Positions 17,549 through 27,044 of a DNA stretch of 61,955 nucleotides are shown one piece after another. The position numbers and the translations under genes were made by a program. This DNA comes from Proteus terrae (GTDB taxonomy: Bacteria > Pseudomonadota > Gammaproteobacteria > Enterobacterales > Enterobacteriaceae), in NCBI RefSeq assembly GCF_003144325.1, contig NZ_PENS01000020.1:1-61955 (forward strand), written 5' to 3'. The stretch's first letter is position 1. Each line of letters opens with the position of its first letter. The notes under the pieces were generated by a model that was not told where the DNA came from, ran no database searches, and saw only the letters and a list, made by a program, of their open reading frames with translations.

Positions 17549-18622
17549 GTGTTAATTTATTTTTTTATCGGCAGTGCTGTTGGCGCATTAATCTATTTTT
17601 TACGCAGTAAACGAGCTCAAAAAAAGAAGAACAATTTGGGTATTGTTCCCTTTTTAGGGATCGCTTTTGCTGCTGGAAATTATCTGTTTTTTTCGCGAGG
17701 AAATGACCTTTATCCTAGTGGTGAAGACTCTGTTGTTAACCTTATCTCCTGTATTGCATTCGCTGTCATTTTGATATTTTCCTATGGTATTTCAAATCAT
17801 ATTGGAAATATTGGTGAAAAGGCGATAAAAAATTATCATCAATTACAAATGGAAGGTGAGTCTAAATTTTCAGCATTGATTAACACCGTATTTATTAGCC
17901 TGTTACTGCTCTTTTTAAGCTTTGGCTTTTTTATTGACCATAGATTGTTCTTTTTAAGTTTCGTTTTAATGTTCGTTTATCAAATTGCCAAAAAAACACC
18001 AGAAAAGCGTTTTTTACGTTTTCAAAAAATTCTAGCGACATCTAAAATTCGCTCTTTAGCCATTGGGCTTGTTGAAATTGAAGGCAAGATAACTGCGGGT
18101 AAAAAACTCACAAGTCGCCTGGGTAAAAAAGAGTGCTATGGCTACTGCTATTATGAATATGACATATCCACAGATAAAGAAGGTAAGAAAAGCTATCGCC
18201 AAACACTCTGTGACAAAAAGATCAACAATTTTACTATGACTGATGATACAGGCTCGGTTCAAGTTCTTGCAGCTGACAAACCTTTAGTTCACCTTGGCAT
18301 CGATCCTCACCAAGATCTGGAATATAACAATAAACGTTTTAAGGAGTACATCTTAGAAGCTGATACCACTTATTTATTAATAGGTAATGCAGAACCTATC
18401 AATGATGAAGTTGTTATCACACACAATGCTCCTCACTATCTATTAGGTTTATCACCACAAGATTATGTTGTCCGTTGGAACAAAGCACGCCCTTTTCGTC
18501 GTAACTCGGCCATCATCGTTATTATTGCTCTTTTTGTTATCTTATCCATTCTAGTGATACCAATGGATTACCAAAATGGCATCCTAACACTTTATTTTAA
18601 TAGCACCTCTTCATCTTGGTAA
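17549..18622 (+). CDS. Polytopic membrane protein with GIDE (MULAN-like) domain
   Basis: The GTG-started 357-residue protein has hydrophobic segments at about 2-18, 32-48, 64-81, 108-128 and 131-147, then a soluble region from about 165 to 310 and a last membrane helix at 320-337. The soluble region has features of GIDE domains of mitochondrial E3 ligase MUL1 and bacterial relatives: EIEGKI near the start, a CYGYCYYEY segment, FTMTDDTGSVQV and an ILEADTTYLLIGNAE end. No RING domain is present, as usual in bacteria. Function is unknown. GIDE-LemA adjacency recurs in bacteria. The domain call is by pattern only. Confidence 0.7.
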   Translation: MLIYFFIGSAVGALIYFLRSKRAQKKKNNLGIVPFLGIAFAAGNYLFFSRGNDLYPSGEDSVVNLISCIAFAVILIFSYGISNHIGNIGEKAIKNYHQLQMEGESKFSALINTVFISLLLLFLSFGFFIDHRLFFLSFVLMFVYQIAKKTPEKRFLRFQKILATSKIRSLAIGLVEIEGKITAGKKLTSRLGKKECYGYCYYEYDISTDKEGKKSYRQTLCDKKINNFTMTDDTGSVQVLAADKPLVHLGIDPHQDLEYNNKRFKEYILEADTTYLLIGNAEPINDEVVITHNAPHYLLGLSPQDYVVRWNKARPFRRNSAIIVIIALFVILSILVIPMDYQNGILTLYFNSTSSSW

Positions 18623-18631
18623 TTGATTAAT

Positions 18632-19174
18632 ATGGAATGGCTTATTTTCATCATTTTTATTCTCGCTTTGGTTTATTTTTTAATACGCCAATTAGTGATG
18701 ATTTATAACAACATGGTAATGCTAAAGAATAATTGCTATAAAGCCTTTGCAAATATTGATGTTTTATTAAAAAAACAAGCCGATTTGATCCCCATGTTGA
18801 TAGTAATTACACAAAAAGCGATGGATCATGAGAAAGCCTTATTTGAAAAATTAGCTGAAAATAGAGAGCACTATTTACGCGCAGATGTATTAGACCAAAA
18901 AGTTGATTTAGCTAATCAGTTATTACCTCAAATAAAAAAATCACTCATCATTGCTGAAAAATACCCTGAACTTATCAGCGGAAAAAATTTACACGTATTA
19001 CAAGCACAAGCTAAAGAGTTAGAAGAGTGTATTGCAGATAGACGTGAATTTTTTAATCAATCCGTCACACTCTATAATACTGAAATACATATATTCCCTA
19101 ATGTATTGTTTAAATTGATTTTTAATTTTAAAGATATCCCTCTTTTCTACCCTAGTAGGGAGGCAACTTCATGA
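18632..19174 (+). CDS. LemA family protein (second, diverged copy)
   Basis: The 180-residue protein has an N-terminal helix (about residues 2-22) followed by NNCYKAFANIDVLLKKQADLIPML, clearly equivalent to the first LemA of the cluster. Both end with the same pattern SGKNLHVLQAQ/SGEQLALLQT, then a conserved RREFFNQSVTLYNTEI/RREGFNDAVTHYNTAI block. A TTG at 18623 could add three residues; the ATG is chosen. It starts nine bases after the GIDE gene and overlaps the next gene by four bases. Confidence 0.85.
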   Translation: MEWLIFIIFILALVYFLIRQLVMIYNNMVMLKNNCYKAFANIDVLLKKQADLIPMLIVITQKAMDHEKALFEKLAENREHYLRADVLDQKVDLANQLLPQIKKSLIIAEKYPELISGKNLHVLQAQAKELEECIADRREFFNQSVTLYNTEIHIFPNVLFKLIFNFKDIPLFYPSREATS

Positions 19175-19584
19175 TAGAAATTCCTTTTTCATTTTTTGGT
19201 ATCACCGATTGGATATTAGGTCTTGGTGATCCCATCATGATTATTATGCTTGCCACTTTTGGTACATTATTTTCAATGGCGATTATTTTACCATTAATGA
19301 GTATTACTCCTTTAAAAAAATATATGCCACAAATTGCAGGTGGGTTATTTAGCTCGGTATTTGTCAGCTTAATGGTCTTGATTAGTTTTAATTTAATACT
19401 CGGTGTTAACTCGGCATTAAAACTACTCTTAATCTGGTGGGTTATTTTATTTTCATGTATTACGTATTGGTTTATTAATTATCGCTATATGAAAGACGTA
19501 ACAGGGAATAAATTTGCGAAGTTTCAAGAAAAAGCGCTTGAAGCAGAAGAAAAGCGAAGGCAAAACCGAAAATCAAAAAAATAA
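19171..19584 (+). CDS. Small membrane protein of the LemA-GIDE cluster, unrecognised
   Basis: I do not recognise this 137-residue protein. It has three likely membrane segments, at about residues 22-45, 56-80 and 83-103, and a strongly basic C-terminal tail rich in Lys, Glu and Arg that probably forms a cytoplasmic helix. Its ATG overlaps the TGA of the second lemA, indicating translational coupling and a shared role. A terminator follows 1-25 bp after the stop. Confidence 0.7.
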   Translation: MIEIPFSFFGITDWILGLGDPIMIIMLATFGTLFSMAIILPLMSITPLKKYMPQIAGGLFSSVFVSLMVLISFNLILGVNSALKLLLIWWVILFSCITYWFINYRYMKDVTGNKFAKFQEKALEAEEKRRQNRKSKK

Positions 19585-19608
19585 AAGAGAGCCTAGACTC
19601 TCTTTTTT
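19584..19608 (+). terminator. Terminator of the LemA-GIDE cluster
   Basis: AAGAGAG and CTCTCTT arms around CCTAGA form a short stem followed by TTTTT. It separates the cluster from convergent epmA. Confidence 0.8.
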
Positions 19609-19629
19609 AATTCTCATCGATAGATGAAC

Positions 19630-20607
19630 TTATGCTCTGTAAACAGGAAAGGCAATGATATCGCTAATATGCTCTAAACCAAGCGCCAACATAATGAGAC
19701 GATCAACGCCTAAAGCCACACCAGAACACTCTGGTAATCCCGCTTCAAGAGCCGCTAAAAAACGCTCATCAATAGGTTGCTCTGGTAATCCCATTGCCAC
19801 TCGCTGACGGTTATCACGTTCAAAACGATGGCGTTGCTCTTGAGCATCCGTCAACTCACGAAATCCATTCGCTAATTCAACACCTTTAAAATAGACTTCA
19901 AAACGCTCTGCTACACGATGATCTTCAGAGCTAATTTCAGCTAATGAGGCTTGTGACGCAGGGAAATGATAGATAAACGTTGGCTTTTCTAAACCGATAT
20001 GAGGTTCAACCCCAGAAACAAATAGCAATTGAAGTAGTGTATCTTTATCTTCTTCAGTATCTGCAATATTTGATAAATCCAGTTTTGTAGCCACTTCACG
20101 TAATTTTTCTTTATCAACAGATAAAGGGTCGATATCGAGATAACGCAAGAATGCTTGTTGATAAGAGAGTGACTCTGATGTTTCACAATCTAAGACTTCT
20201 TGCAGTAGATCATCGACTTCATTCATCAACCGGTACATATCAAAACAAGGTCGATACCACTCTAGCATCGTAAATTCCGGATTATGATATCTACCGGCTT
20301 CCTCATTACGGAAGCAACGCCCCATTTGATAAATCGGGCCACTGTTTGCAGCTAATAAACGCTTCATGTGGTATTCAGGGCTTGTCATCAAATAAAGTTT
20401 CAGCCCTTGAGAAGCGCCTGGCCCCACAAATTGGGTTTCAAATGGGCAAAGATGAACATCGGTAACGGTAGCCTGACTCATCATAGGCGTTTCAACTTCT
20501 AACACACCACGATCAGCGAAAAAACGCCTAATATTACTGACTATTTTCGCCTTTTTTAGCAAGTTGGCGATTGAGGCGCTTGGCTGCCAATCCGCGATTT
20601 CACTCAT
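19630..20607 (-). CDS. epmA: Elongation factor P--(R)-beta-lysine ligase EpmA
   Basis: EpmA (PoxA/GenX/YjeA) is a truncated lysyl-tRNA synthetase homologue that attaches (R)-beta-lysine to elongation factor P. The 325-residue protein holds only the class II catalytic core, without the anticodon-binding domain. Motif 2 is [23 protein letters not shown] and motif 3 is [15 protein letters not shown] near the C-terminus. It is divergent from frdABCD, as in E. coli. Confidence 0.96.
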   Translation of the reverse strand: MSEIADWQPSASIANLLKKAKIVSNIRRFFADRGVLEVETPMMSQATVTDVHLCPFETQFVGPGASQGLKLYLMTSPEYHMKRLLAANSGPIYQMGRCFRNEEAGRYHNPEFTMLEWYRPCFDMYRLMNEVDDLLQEVLDCETSESLSYQQAFLRYLDIDPLSVDKEKLREVATKLDLSNIADTEEDKDTLLQLLFVSGVEPHIGLEKPTFIYHFPASQASLAEISSEDHRVAERFEVYFKGVELANGFRELTDAQEQRHRFERDNRQRVAMGLPEQPIDERFLAALEAGLPECSGVALGVDRLIMLALGLEHISDIIAFPVYRA

Positions 20608-21550
20608 GAACGAAAAACTCCAACAGAAAACAAAGCGTGCAGTTTACTCGCATCCTCTTCAACAGACAAATTTCTCCTAATAAAGAAGGGTTTCATTTTA
20701 TATTTTTTCATTAATCTTTTCATTTTTTAAGTAAAAACACATAAGACAAATAAATGTAATTCTACAAAACATCTACTTTTTGGCACTTTTTATCGTTTAA
20801 ATAAACACCTATTTAGAGTAAGAAACTCAGTGAGTTTTCACTATTTTTATAATAGTAGTTAATTAGAATAATTCTTTTTCTCAATTAAAAATAACAATAA
20901 ACTAACACTATGCTTATATTTAAATAGCCAAATTCATCTAAACTTCAATGTTAACTTTCTATTTAAATCTACGTATTTTGATTAGTATTAAAAACCTTTA
21001 GAAATATTATTAATATTTTATTAACAATTAACAAGACAAACCGATTTGTTTTAGATAAATAGTAAAAAATTTATTTTAAATTTTTTAATCGGTTTTTATT
21101 AATTTAAATTAGACTTAAGAACCATAAAAACATTTGCACATTAAAATCAATCACTTACAAAAAACCATTGTCATTTTCAATTAAAGTTATCTATACTTTC
21201 AAAACAAGCTATTCATTACTATTTATAATTTTCAATTTAGAAAAATATATTTTATTTGAACTTCAAGTTTCTCTGGCAGCTTATTATCAAAACCCAGAAT
21301 TCTTGGCGTGGATCACACTTTTTTTGCGAAATACGGGAAAACCATCATTCATATCAAATTTCGGAGCCCTACATTTCGTTATACTAAAATTACAGTCAAT
21401 GATAATAAAGATGTTATCAAGCGCAGTCACAAGGCAGTGAAACAATTTCGTTACGGATAGCTTAAAAAAATAGCATTACAAATTAATAATGTCAGTGAAT
21501 TGAATTCTAGACAATTATTCCAATTTTCACTTGAACAATGGAGAAGCGCA
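20608..21550. other. 943-bp AT-rich region between epmA and frdA
   Basis: No gene is convincingly supported. A 90-codon open frame at 21168-21440 has no ribosome-binding site and low-complexity hydrophobic content, so I leave it uncalled. FNR-like sequences are TTGATTAGTATTAA (20978-20991, 9 of 10 consensus positions) and ATCATTCATATCAA (21344-21357, 8 of 10). The second is about 190 bp before frdA and better placed for it. GGAG at 21540-21543 is the frdA ribosome-binding site. The gap is much longer than the promoter region needs. Confidence 0.55.
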
Positions 21551-23347
21551 GTGCAAACCTTTAATGCCGATATAGCGATAATCGGAGCCGGGGGCGCAGG
21601 CTTACGAGCAGCAATAGCTGCAGCGGAAGCGAATCCTCAACTGAAAATTGCTCTGATCTCAAAAGTTTACCCAATGCGTAGCCACACCGTGGCAGCAGAA
21701 GGTGGATCAGCAGCAGTGACTCAGGCTCACGACTCCTATGATTTCCACTTCAATGATACCGTTTCAGGCGGTGACTGGTTGTGTGAACAGGATGTCGTAG
21801 ATTACTTCGTTGAGCATTGTCCAACAGAGATGACTCAACTAGAACTCTGGGGCTGTCCTTGGAGCCGTAAAGAAGACGGGTCAGTCAACGTCCGACGTTT
21901 TGGTGGGATGAAGATCGAACGGACCTGGTTCGCAGCCGATAAAACCGGCTTCCATATGCTACATACCCTGTTCCAAACATCCTTAAAATATCCGCAAATT
22001 CAACGTTTCGACGAACATTTTGTTCTCGATATTCTTGTTGATGAAGGTCACGCTCGTGGTCTTGTTGCGATTAATATGATGGAAGGTACGAAAATTCAAA
22101 TTCGTGCTAACGCAGTCATTATGGCAACAGGTGGTGCAGGACGTGTTTATCGTTTCAATACCAATGGCGGTATTGTTACTGGTGATGGTATGGGTATCGC
22201 TTTACGTCATGGCGTTCCACTGCGTGATATGGAATTTGTTCAATATCACCCAACTGGCCTACCAGGTTCAGGTATCCTGATGACCGAAGGTTGTCGTGGT
22301 GAAGGTGGTATTCTGGTCAATAAAGATGGCTATCGTTATCTGCAAGATTACGGCCTAGGACCAGAAACCCCATTAGGTAAACCAGAAAATAAATACATGG
22401 AATTAGGCCCTCGCGATAAAGTTTCTCAAGCTTTCTGGCATGAATGGCGCGCAGGCCGTACCATCAAAACTCACCGTGGTGACGTTGTTCATCTTGACTT
22501 ACGTCATCTGGGTGCGAAAAAACTTCATGAACGTCTGCCATTTATTTGTGAACTGGCAAAAGCGTATGTGGGTGTTGACCCAGTTAATGAACCAATTCCT
22601 GTTCGTCCTACTGCTCACTACACTATGGGTGGTATCGAAACTAACCAACAAACTGAGACTCGTATTAAAGGTCTGTTTGCGGTGGGTGAATGTTCATCTG
22701 TTGGCTTACACGGCGCTAACCGTTTAGGTTCTAACTCACTAGCAGAACTGGTTGTATTCGGTCGTCTTGCAGGTGAAGAAGCGGTTCGTTGTGCTCAAGA
22801 AGCAGCACCAGCTAACGCATCAGCATTAGATGCTCGTACTCGTGATATCGAAGATGGCCTGAAAAATCTGATGAACCAAAAAGGTTCTGAAAGCTGGTCT
22901 CAAATTCGCGATGAAATGGGTGAATCAATGGAAGAAGGTTGCGGTATCTATCGTACACCTGAATTAATGCAAAAAACCGTTGATAAACTGGCTGAATTAA
23001 AAGAACGTTTCAAACGCGTTGAAATTAAAGACACCAGTAGCGTCTTTAATACAGATTTACTGTACAAAATTGAGCTTGGCTTTGGTTTAGATGTCGCTGA
23101 ATGTATGGCTCATTCCGCAATCAATCGTAAAGAGTCTCGTGGTGCACACCAACGTCTTGACGAAGGTTGTACTGAGCGTGATGACGTGAACTTCCTGAAA
23201 CATACTCTGGCGTTCTATAACCCAGAAGGTGCCCCTCGTTTAGAATATAGCGATGTGAAGATCACGAAGTCTGCTCCTGCTAAACGTGTCTATGGTGGTG
23301 AAGCGACTGCACAAGACAAGCAGAATAAGGAGAAAGCGAATGGCTGA
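21551..23347 (+). CDS. frdA: Fumarate reductase flavoprotein subunit
   Basis: FrdA is the catalytic subunit of menaquinol:fumarate reductase, the terminal enzyme of anaerobic fumarate respiration. FAD binds at [18 protein letters not shown] and is covalently attached at the His of [10 protein letters not shown] (residue 45). The substrate region [21 protein letters not shown] and active-site block [10 protein letters not shown] are intact. The frame runs 17 codons further upstream, but the GTG at 21551 follows GGAG by 7 bases and gives the E. coli start MQTF, so GTG is chosen. Length is 598 residues. Its last eight bases overlap frdB. Confidence 0.97.
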   Translation: MQTFNADIAIIGAGGAGLRAAIAAAEANPQLKIALISKVYPMRSHTVAAEGGSAAVTQAHDSYDFHFNDTVSGGDWLCEQDVVDYFVEHCPTEMTQLELWGCPWSRKEDGSVNVRRFGGMKIERTWFAADKTGFHMLHTLFQTSLKYPQIQRFDEHFVLDILVDEGHARGLVAINMMEGTKIQIRANAVIMATGGAGRVYRFNTNGGIVTGDGMGIALRHGVPLRDMEFVQYHPTGLPGSGILMTEGCRGEGGILVNKDGYRYLQDYGLGPETPLGKPENKYMELGPRDKVSQAFWHEWRAGRTIKTHRGDVVHLDLRHLGAKKLHERLPFICELAKAYVGVDPVNEPIPVRPTAHYTMGGIETNQQTETRIKGLFAVGECSSVGLHGANRLGSNSLAELVVFGRLAGEEAVRCAQEAAPANASALDARTRDIEDGLKNLMNQKGSESWSQIRDEMGESMEEGCGIYRTPELMQKTVDKLAELKERFKRVEIKDTSSVFNTDLLYKIELGFGLDVAECMAHSAINRKESRGAHQRLDEGCTERDDVNFLKHTLAFYNPEGAPRLEYSDVKITKSAPAKRVYGGEATAQDKQNKEKANG

Positions 23348-24077
23348 TGACATGAAGCACATTAAAATGGAAGTCATGCGCTATAACCCAGAAACGGACG
23401 AAGCGCCTCATTTCGTCACTTATGATGTTCCTTATGATGAGCAAACCTCATTACTGGATGCATTGGGTTATATTAAAGACAATTTAGCGCCTGATCTTTC
23501 TTACCGTTGGTCTTGCCGTATGGCGATTTGTGGCTCTTGCGGCATGATGGTCAACAAAGTGCCTAAATTAGCTTGTAAAACGTTTATTCGTGAATATCCA
23601 GACGGTGTAAGAGTTGAAGCACTGGGTAACTTCCCAGTTGAGCGTGACCTTGTTGTCGATATGACTCACTTTATTGAAAGCTTAGAAGCGATTAAACCTT
23701 ATATCATCGGTAATGATCGTAAGCCTTCAGAAGGGACGAATAAACAAACTCCTGCTCAAATGGCGAAATACCACCAATTCTCTGGTTGTATCAACTGTGG
23801 TCTTTGCTATGCAGCATGTCCGCAGTTTGGTCTAAACCCAGAGTTTATTGGCCCAGCAGCGATTACATTAGCTCAACGTTACAACACAGATAGTCGCGAC
23901 CATGGGGCAAAAGAGCGTATGCCTCAGTTAAATGGTGAGAACGGTGTCTGGTCTTGTACCTTTGTTGGCTACTGTTCTGAAGTCTGTCCAAAACATGTGG
24001 ATCCTGCTGCCGCTATTCAGCAAGGTAAAGCAGCCAGTGCGCAAGACTTTGTCATTGCGATGCTGAAACCACGTTAA
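23340..24077 (+). CDS. frdB: Fumarate reductase iron-sulfur subunit
   Basis: FrdB carries electrons from menaquinol at FrdCD to FAD in FrdA. The plant-type [2Fe-2S] ligands are in [12 protein letters not shown] with a later Cys in [17 protein letters not shown] and [11 protein letters not shown] supply the [4Fe-4S] and [3Fe-4S] clusters. The frame is open upstream; the ATG at 23340 gives the E. coli-like start [12 protein letters not shown] and follows AAGGAG by 8 bases. Length is 245 residues. It overlaps frdA by eight bases. Confidence 0.97.
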   Translation: MADDMKHIKMEVMRYNPETDEAPHFVTYDVPYDEQTSLLDALGYIKDNLAPDLSYRWSCRMAICGSCGMMVNKVPKLACKTFIREYPDGVRVEALGNFPVERDLVVDMTHFIESLEAIKPYIIGNDRKPSEGTNKQTPAQMAKYHQFSGCINCGLCYAACPQFGLNPEFIGPAAITLAQRYNTDSRDHGAKERMPQLNGENGVWSCTFVGYCSEVCPKHVDPAAAIQQGKAASAQDFVIAMLKPR

Positions 24078-24091
24078 GGAGGAAACAAGAC

Positions 24092-24484
24092 ATGACAACA
24101 AAACGTAAGCCTTATGTTCGTGGCATGCAACCAAACTGGTGGACGAAACTTGGATTCTATCGTTTCTATATCACCCGTGAAGGGACTTGTCTGCCACAAC
24201 TTTGGTTCAGTCTGGTTGTACTGTTTGGTGTATTCGCACTAAAAAATGGACCAGAAAGTTGGGCAGGTTTCGTTGGATTCCTGAGCAACCCAATTGTAAT
24301 GCTGATTAATATTGTGACCCTGATAGCAACGGTCTTCCACTCTGCTACTTGGTTCAAACTTGCACCAAAAGCAGTGGTTATCGTAGTTAAAGATGAAAAA
24401 ATGCCACAGGAACCTATCGTTCGTGGTTTCTGGGGTGTCACAATCGTTGTTACTGCCGCTATTCTGGCAGTGGCGTTAATTTAA
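24092..24484 (+). CDS. frdC: Fumarate reductase membrane anchor subunit C
   Basis: FrdC is one of two membrane anchors of fumarate reductase and helps form the quinone sites. The 130-residue protein has three membrane helices and the family opening [29 protein letters not shown], whose basic and Glu residues lie by the quinone. AAGGAGG precedes the ATG by 10 bases. It follows frdB by 14 bp. Confidence 0.96.
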   Translation: MTTKRKPYVRGMQPNWWTKLGFYRFYITREGTCLPQLWFSLVVLFGVFALKNGPESWAGFVGFLSNPIVMLINIVTLIATVFHSATWFKLAPKAVVIVVKDEKMPQEPIVRGFWGVTIVVTAAILAVALI

Positions 24485-24498
24485 CCCAGGAGGAAATA

Positions 24499-24858
24499 AT
24501 GAATCAGAATCAACTTCCTAAGCGCTCTGATGAACCTATTTTCTGGGGATTATTTGGTGCAGGTGGTATGTGGAGTGCGATTGTTTCTCCAGCAATCATC
24601 ATCCTGCTCGGTATCCTAATCCCTATGGGTATTGCGCCAGAAGCATTTACTTACGAACGTATTATGGCATTTAGCCAAAGCATCATTGGTCGTCTGTTCT
24701 TACTGCTAATGATTATTCTGCCAGTTTGGTGTGCATTACACCGTATTCACCATACTCTGCACGATTTTAAAGTGCATGTACCTGCAAGCAAATGGGTATT
24801 TTATGGTGGTGCAGCAATTATCAGCGTTATCGCTATCATTGGTGTATTTACACTGTAA
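24499..24858 (+). CDS. frdD: Fumarate reductase membrane anchor subunit D
   Basis: FrdD is the second membrane anchor of menaquinol:fumarate reductase. The 119-residue protein has three membrane helices. [20 protein letters not shown] near the start and [16 protein letters not shown] between helices 2 and 3 are family motifs. AGGAGG lies 6 bases before the ATG, 14 bp after frdC. A terminator follows. Confidence 0.96.
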   Translation: MNQNQLPKRSDEPIFWGLFGAGGMWSAIVSPAIIILLGILIPMGIAPEAFTYERIMAFSQSIIGRLFLLLMIILPVWCALHRIHHTLHDFKVHVPASKWVFYGGAAIISVIAIIGVFTL

Positions 24859-24876
24859 TTGATTAATACGTAAGAT

Positions 24877-24906
24877 AAAAAGCCACTCAATTGAGTGGCT
24901 TTTTTA
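24877..24906. terminator. Terminator between frdD and sugE
   Basis: AAAAGCCACTCAATTGAGTGGCTTTTTT is a near-perfect palindrome with a 10-bp GC-containing stem and T/A tracts on both sides. It can work in both directions for the convergent genes. Confidence 0.92.
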
Positions 24907-24923
24907 TGGAAAACTGATGATAA

Positions 24924-25238
24924 TCAACTCGCTAATTTTAGCCCAATAATACCGAAAATAATCATAGCTAAACTGAGTAAACGATAGATATTCGCGGACT
25001 CACCAAAGACCAAAATACCAAAGATTGCGGTACCCACTGCGCCAATACCAGTCCAAATTGCATAAGCCGTACCCGCAGGCAAGCCTTTCATGGCATAAGA
25101 CAACATTCCCATGCTCACAACCATAGCACTAATGGTAATAATACTTGGTGTTAGACGCGTAAAACCGTGTGTGTACTTAAGGCCGACAGCCCAAACGATC
25201 TCTAATAAACCTGCGATAAAAAGGATAATCCAAGACAT
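24924..25238 (-). CDS. sugE: Guanidinium exporter Gdx (SugE), SMR family
   Basis: Gdx/SugE is a dual-topology small multidrug resistance protein that exports guanidinium in exchange for protons. The 104-residue protein has four membrane helices, with the essential glutamate at position 13 in [20 protein letters not shown]. The family motif [17 protein letters not shown] is intact. Two ACGA-loop hairpins just upstream form a guanidine-II riboswitch, which supports guanidinium as substrate. Gene order frdD-sugE resembles E. coli without ampC and blc. Confidence 0.96.
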   Translation of the reverse strand: MSWIILFIAGLLEIVWAVGLKYTHGFTRLTPSIITISAMVVSMGMLSYAMKGLPAGTAYAIWTGIGAVGTAIFGILVFGESANIYRLLSLAMIIFGIIGLKLAS

Positions 25239-25254
25239 AACATCCCCTACTCGA

Positions 25255-25310
25255 TAAGTTGGGGTCGTCCCCTGAATACAAAGACAAAAAGCTGGGTCGT
25301 CCCAGCTTTC
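25255..25310 (-). promoter_or_regulatory. Guanidine-II (mini-ykkC) riboswitch upstream of sugE
   Basis: On the minus strand two hairpins with ACGA loops occur in tandem: AAGCTGGGACGACCCAGCTT (25308-25289) and GGGGACGACCCC (25272-25261). They are separated by a short A/T-rich linker, and the AGGGG ribosome-binding site of sugE follows. Paired GGGACGACCC-type hairpins are the hallmark of guanidine-II RNAs, which raise expression of sugE-type exporters on binding guanidinium. Confidence 0.95.
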
Positions 25311-25369
25311 AAAAGATGAAGGTCAAGTATAAGAAAAAGAAATTAATCGTGCAATAGTACAAAACTAAC

Positions 25370-25660
25370 TCAGTTTTTCTTCGGTGCACCCTCTTCACCA
25401 TAAAGAAAAGCAGAAACATCGTCTTCCACTTCGCCCATTGCCATCAAAGCATCCAGAGTCTCTTTTGCTTCTTCTTCATTGACGATACTCATGGCAAAAC
25501 CAACATGCACCAGCACCCATTTACCAATCATCGTATGAGGCTCACCTTCGCAGACTAGCGCAATATTCACTTCTCGTTTAACGCCACAAACATCGACCAT
25601 CGCATTTTCAGTGATTGTTTTTCCAACTTCAACAACTTGACCTGGAATACCAAGACACAT
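25370..25660 (-). CDS. hypC: Hydrogenase maturation chaperone HypC/HybG
   Basis: HypC-family proteins pair with HypD to assemble the Fe(CN)2CO centre and deliver it to the large subunit of [NiFe]-hydrogenase. The family-defining MCLGIPGQV with Cys2 is at the N-terminus. [11 protein letters not shown] and the [13 protein letters not shown] core follow. Length is 96 residues. It lies 8 bp after hypA. hypB, hypD and hypE are not next to it, unusual for an enterobacterial hyp locus. Confidence 0.94.
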   Translation of the reverse strand: MCLGIPGQVVEVGKTITENAMVDVCGVKREVNIALVCEGEPHTMIGKWVLVHVGFAMSIVNEEEAKETLDALMAMGEVEDDVSAFLYGEEGAPKKN

Positions 25661-25668
25661 AACAACCC

Positions 25669-26010
25669 CTATTCGATCTCTATTTGCTTTATTCTCATTG
25701 AATCGTCATTTTCAACGCGCATATTCTGGCTACCACAAGATGGGCAACCAGCATTAAAAGTTGAAACAGTAACAACTTGATGACAATCCCAACACCATGC
25801 TTTTGCGGGGATAACCTCAATATGTAATTCACAGCCTTGAGCAAGGGTGTCTCTGCAAACAATATCAAAGCAAAACTCAAGTGCGCTGACTTCAACACAA
25901 GATAATGCGCCAATTTCCATCCATACGCTTTTTACTTTTTTTGCATTATTTAATTTAGCTTGAGAATCTATTATCTCAAATGCGCTCTGGCAAAGCGTGA
26001 TTTCATGCAT
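25669..26010 (-). CDS. hypA: Hydrogenase nickel insertion protein HypA
   Basis: HypA with HypB inserts nickel into [NiFe]-hydrogenases. The N-terminal MHE supplies the nickel ligands (Met1, His2, Glu3). Two CxxC pairs, CWDC and CPSCG, form the structural zinc site. Length is 113 residues. It is the middle gene of hydN-hypA-hypC, 72 bp after hydN, and probably shares the sigma-54 promoter upstream of hydN. Confidence 0.95.
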   Translation of the reverse strand: MHEITLCQSAFEIIDSQAKLNNAKKVKSVWMEIGALSCVEVSALEFCFDIVCRDTLAQGCELHIEVIPAKAWCWDCHQVVTVSTFNAGCPSCGSQNMRVENDDSMRIKQIEIE

Positions 26011-26082
26011 GTCGATACCTTATTGAAGCAGGATAAATAATAGCAACTATAGTATCAGCACATAGTTGCTTTATTATTGATC

Positions 26083-26640
26083 TTAGAACAACAATTCAGC
26101 ACCGGTTTCAAAAGCTGCTTTACGACGACGCTCTTTAACCATCTCTTCAAGTGCATCTCTATCAATACACACTAAAGCATGAGTTGGGCAAACTTCAATA
26201 CATGCAGGGCCCGCTTCGCGGTGGTGACATAAATCACATTTGTTTGCTTCTGCTTTAAATGCTTCAATCGCATTCAGCGCAGTTGATTTACGCATAACTG
26301 GACGAGAAACCACTTCCATCGTGCCATAAGGACAAGCCAGCACGCAGGTTTTACAGCCGATACATTTTTCCTGATCGACATAGTAATAATCTTTGTTATG
26401 AATAATAGCGCCATTTGGACACACATTGGCACAAGGGGCATCTTCACATTGGTGACAAACAACTGCTGTACTGATTGAGAATCCTTTAATCACATGAATT
26501 CTAGGTTGAAAATTTTGCTCACTAATTTGGTCAATGGCTAAATTATCTTGGTCTGCTTGCTGATGTGACACGACACAAGCTACTTCACAAGTATGGCAAC
26601 CAATACATTTTTTAGGGTCTGCAATGATGAAACGGTTCAT
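26083..26640 (-). CDS. hydN: Four-cluster ferredoxin-like protein HydN
   Basis: HydN is an electron-transfer protein linked to formate dehydrogenase H and formate hydrogenlyase. The 185-residue protein has four [4Fe-4S] motifs: CIGCHTCEVACV, CHQCEDAPCANVCP, CIGCKTCVLACP and CDLCHHREAGPACIEVCP. The frame continues upstream; the ATG at 26640 follows AGGAG by 6 bases and gives the E. coli start MNRFIIAD, so it is preferred over 26643. A sigma-54 promoter lies about 105 bp upstream. It is divergent from the FhlA-like activator. Confidence 0.95.
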   Translation of the reverse strand: MNRFIIADPKKCIGCHTCEVACVVSHQQADQDNLAIDQISEQNFQPRIHVIKGFSISTAVVCHQCEDAPCANVCPNGAIIHNKDYYYVDQEKCIGCKTCVLACPYGTMEVVSRPVMRKSTALNAIEAFKAEANKCDLCHHREAGPACIEVCPTHALVCIDRDALEEMVKERRRKAAFETGAELLF

Positions 26641-26744
26641 CATATTCTCCTGCTTTTTGTTATATATAGCCGTTATATATGGCGATAAATGCAACGAGTT
26701 ATTCTAATTAAGAATAATAATTAGAGTATCAATAGAATGAATCT

Positions 26745-26760
26745 AGCACGGTTCATGCCA
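26745..26760 (-). promoter_or_regulatory. Sigma-54 promoter for hydN-hypA-hypC
   Basis: On the minus strand TGGCATGAACCGTGCT has GG and GC exactly 10 bases apart, the -24/-12 signature (consensus TGGCAC-N5-TTGC). It lies about 105 bp before hydN, matching sigma-54 control of E. coli hydN by FhlA. Confidence 0.8.
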
Positions 26761-26844
26761 ATATATTTTTGATATAACTATTCCTTATTTTTCAATTAAA
26801 TAATTTTCAAATAAAAATGATTATTAATTAATAAATAAGTCACT

Positions 26845-26872
26845 TCGTCAAATTATTCGACAATTTTGACGA
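26845..26872. promoter_or_regulatory. Inverted repeat, possible FhlA-type upstream activating site
   Basis: TCGTCAAA (26845-26852) and TTTGACGA (26865-26872) are perfect inverted arms about 85-130 bp upstream of the hydN -24/-12 promoter, a normal distance for an enhancer-binding protein. The link to the divergent FhlA-like activator is inferred. Confidence 0.5.
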
Positions 26873-27044
26873 TAAAATAAATCGCTATATATTTTATTAT
26901 ATATTGATTTAATACGTTTATATTCTTAAGTTTCATTACATATACAAAAATAGCGGGTTGGATCAAAGATGATTCAGTCATTGATATAAATTTATTATAA
27001 ACCTACTACAATATAGCTAATTTTTTAGGGCAATCGGTGGTGTC

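Larger units (their letters stand above)
26641..27044. other. 404-bp control region between hydN and the fhlA-like gene
   Basis: AT-rich region holding the hydN ribosome-binding site, a sigma-54 promoter for hydN and an inverted repeat suited to activator binding (separate entries). No additional gene is seen. The promoter of the fhlA-like gene should be in the last 100 bp but I cannot place it. Confidence 0.7.

Noticed and set aside
21168-21440. 90-codon open frame upstream of frdA
   Set aside because: No ribosome-binding site, low-complexity AT-driven composition and no recognisable motif; more likely non-coding leader sequence.
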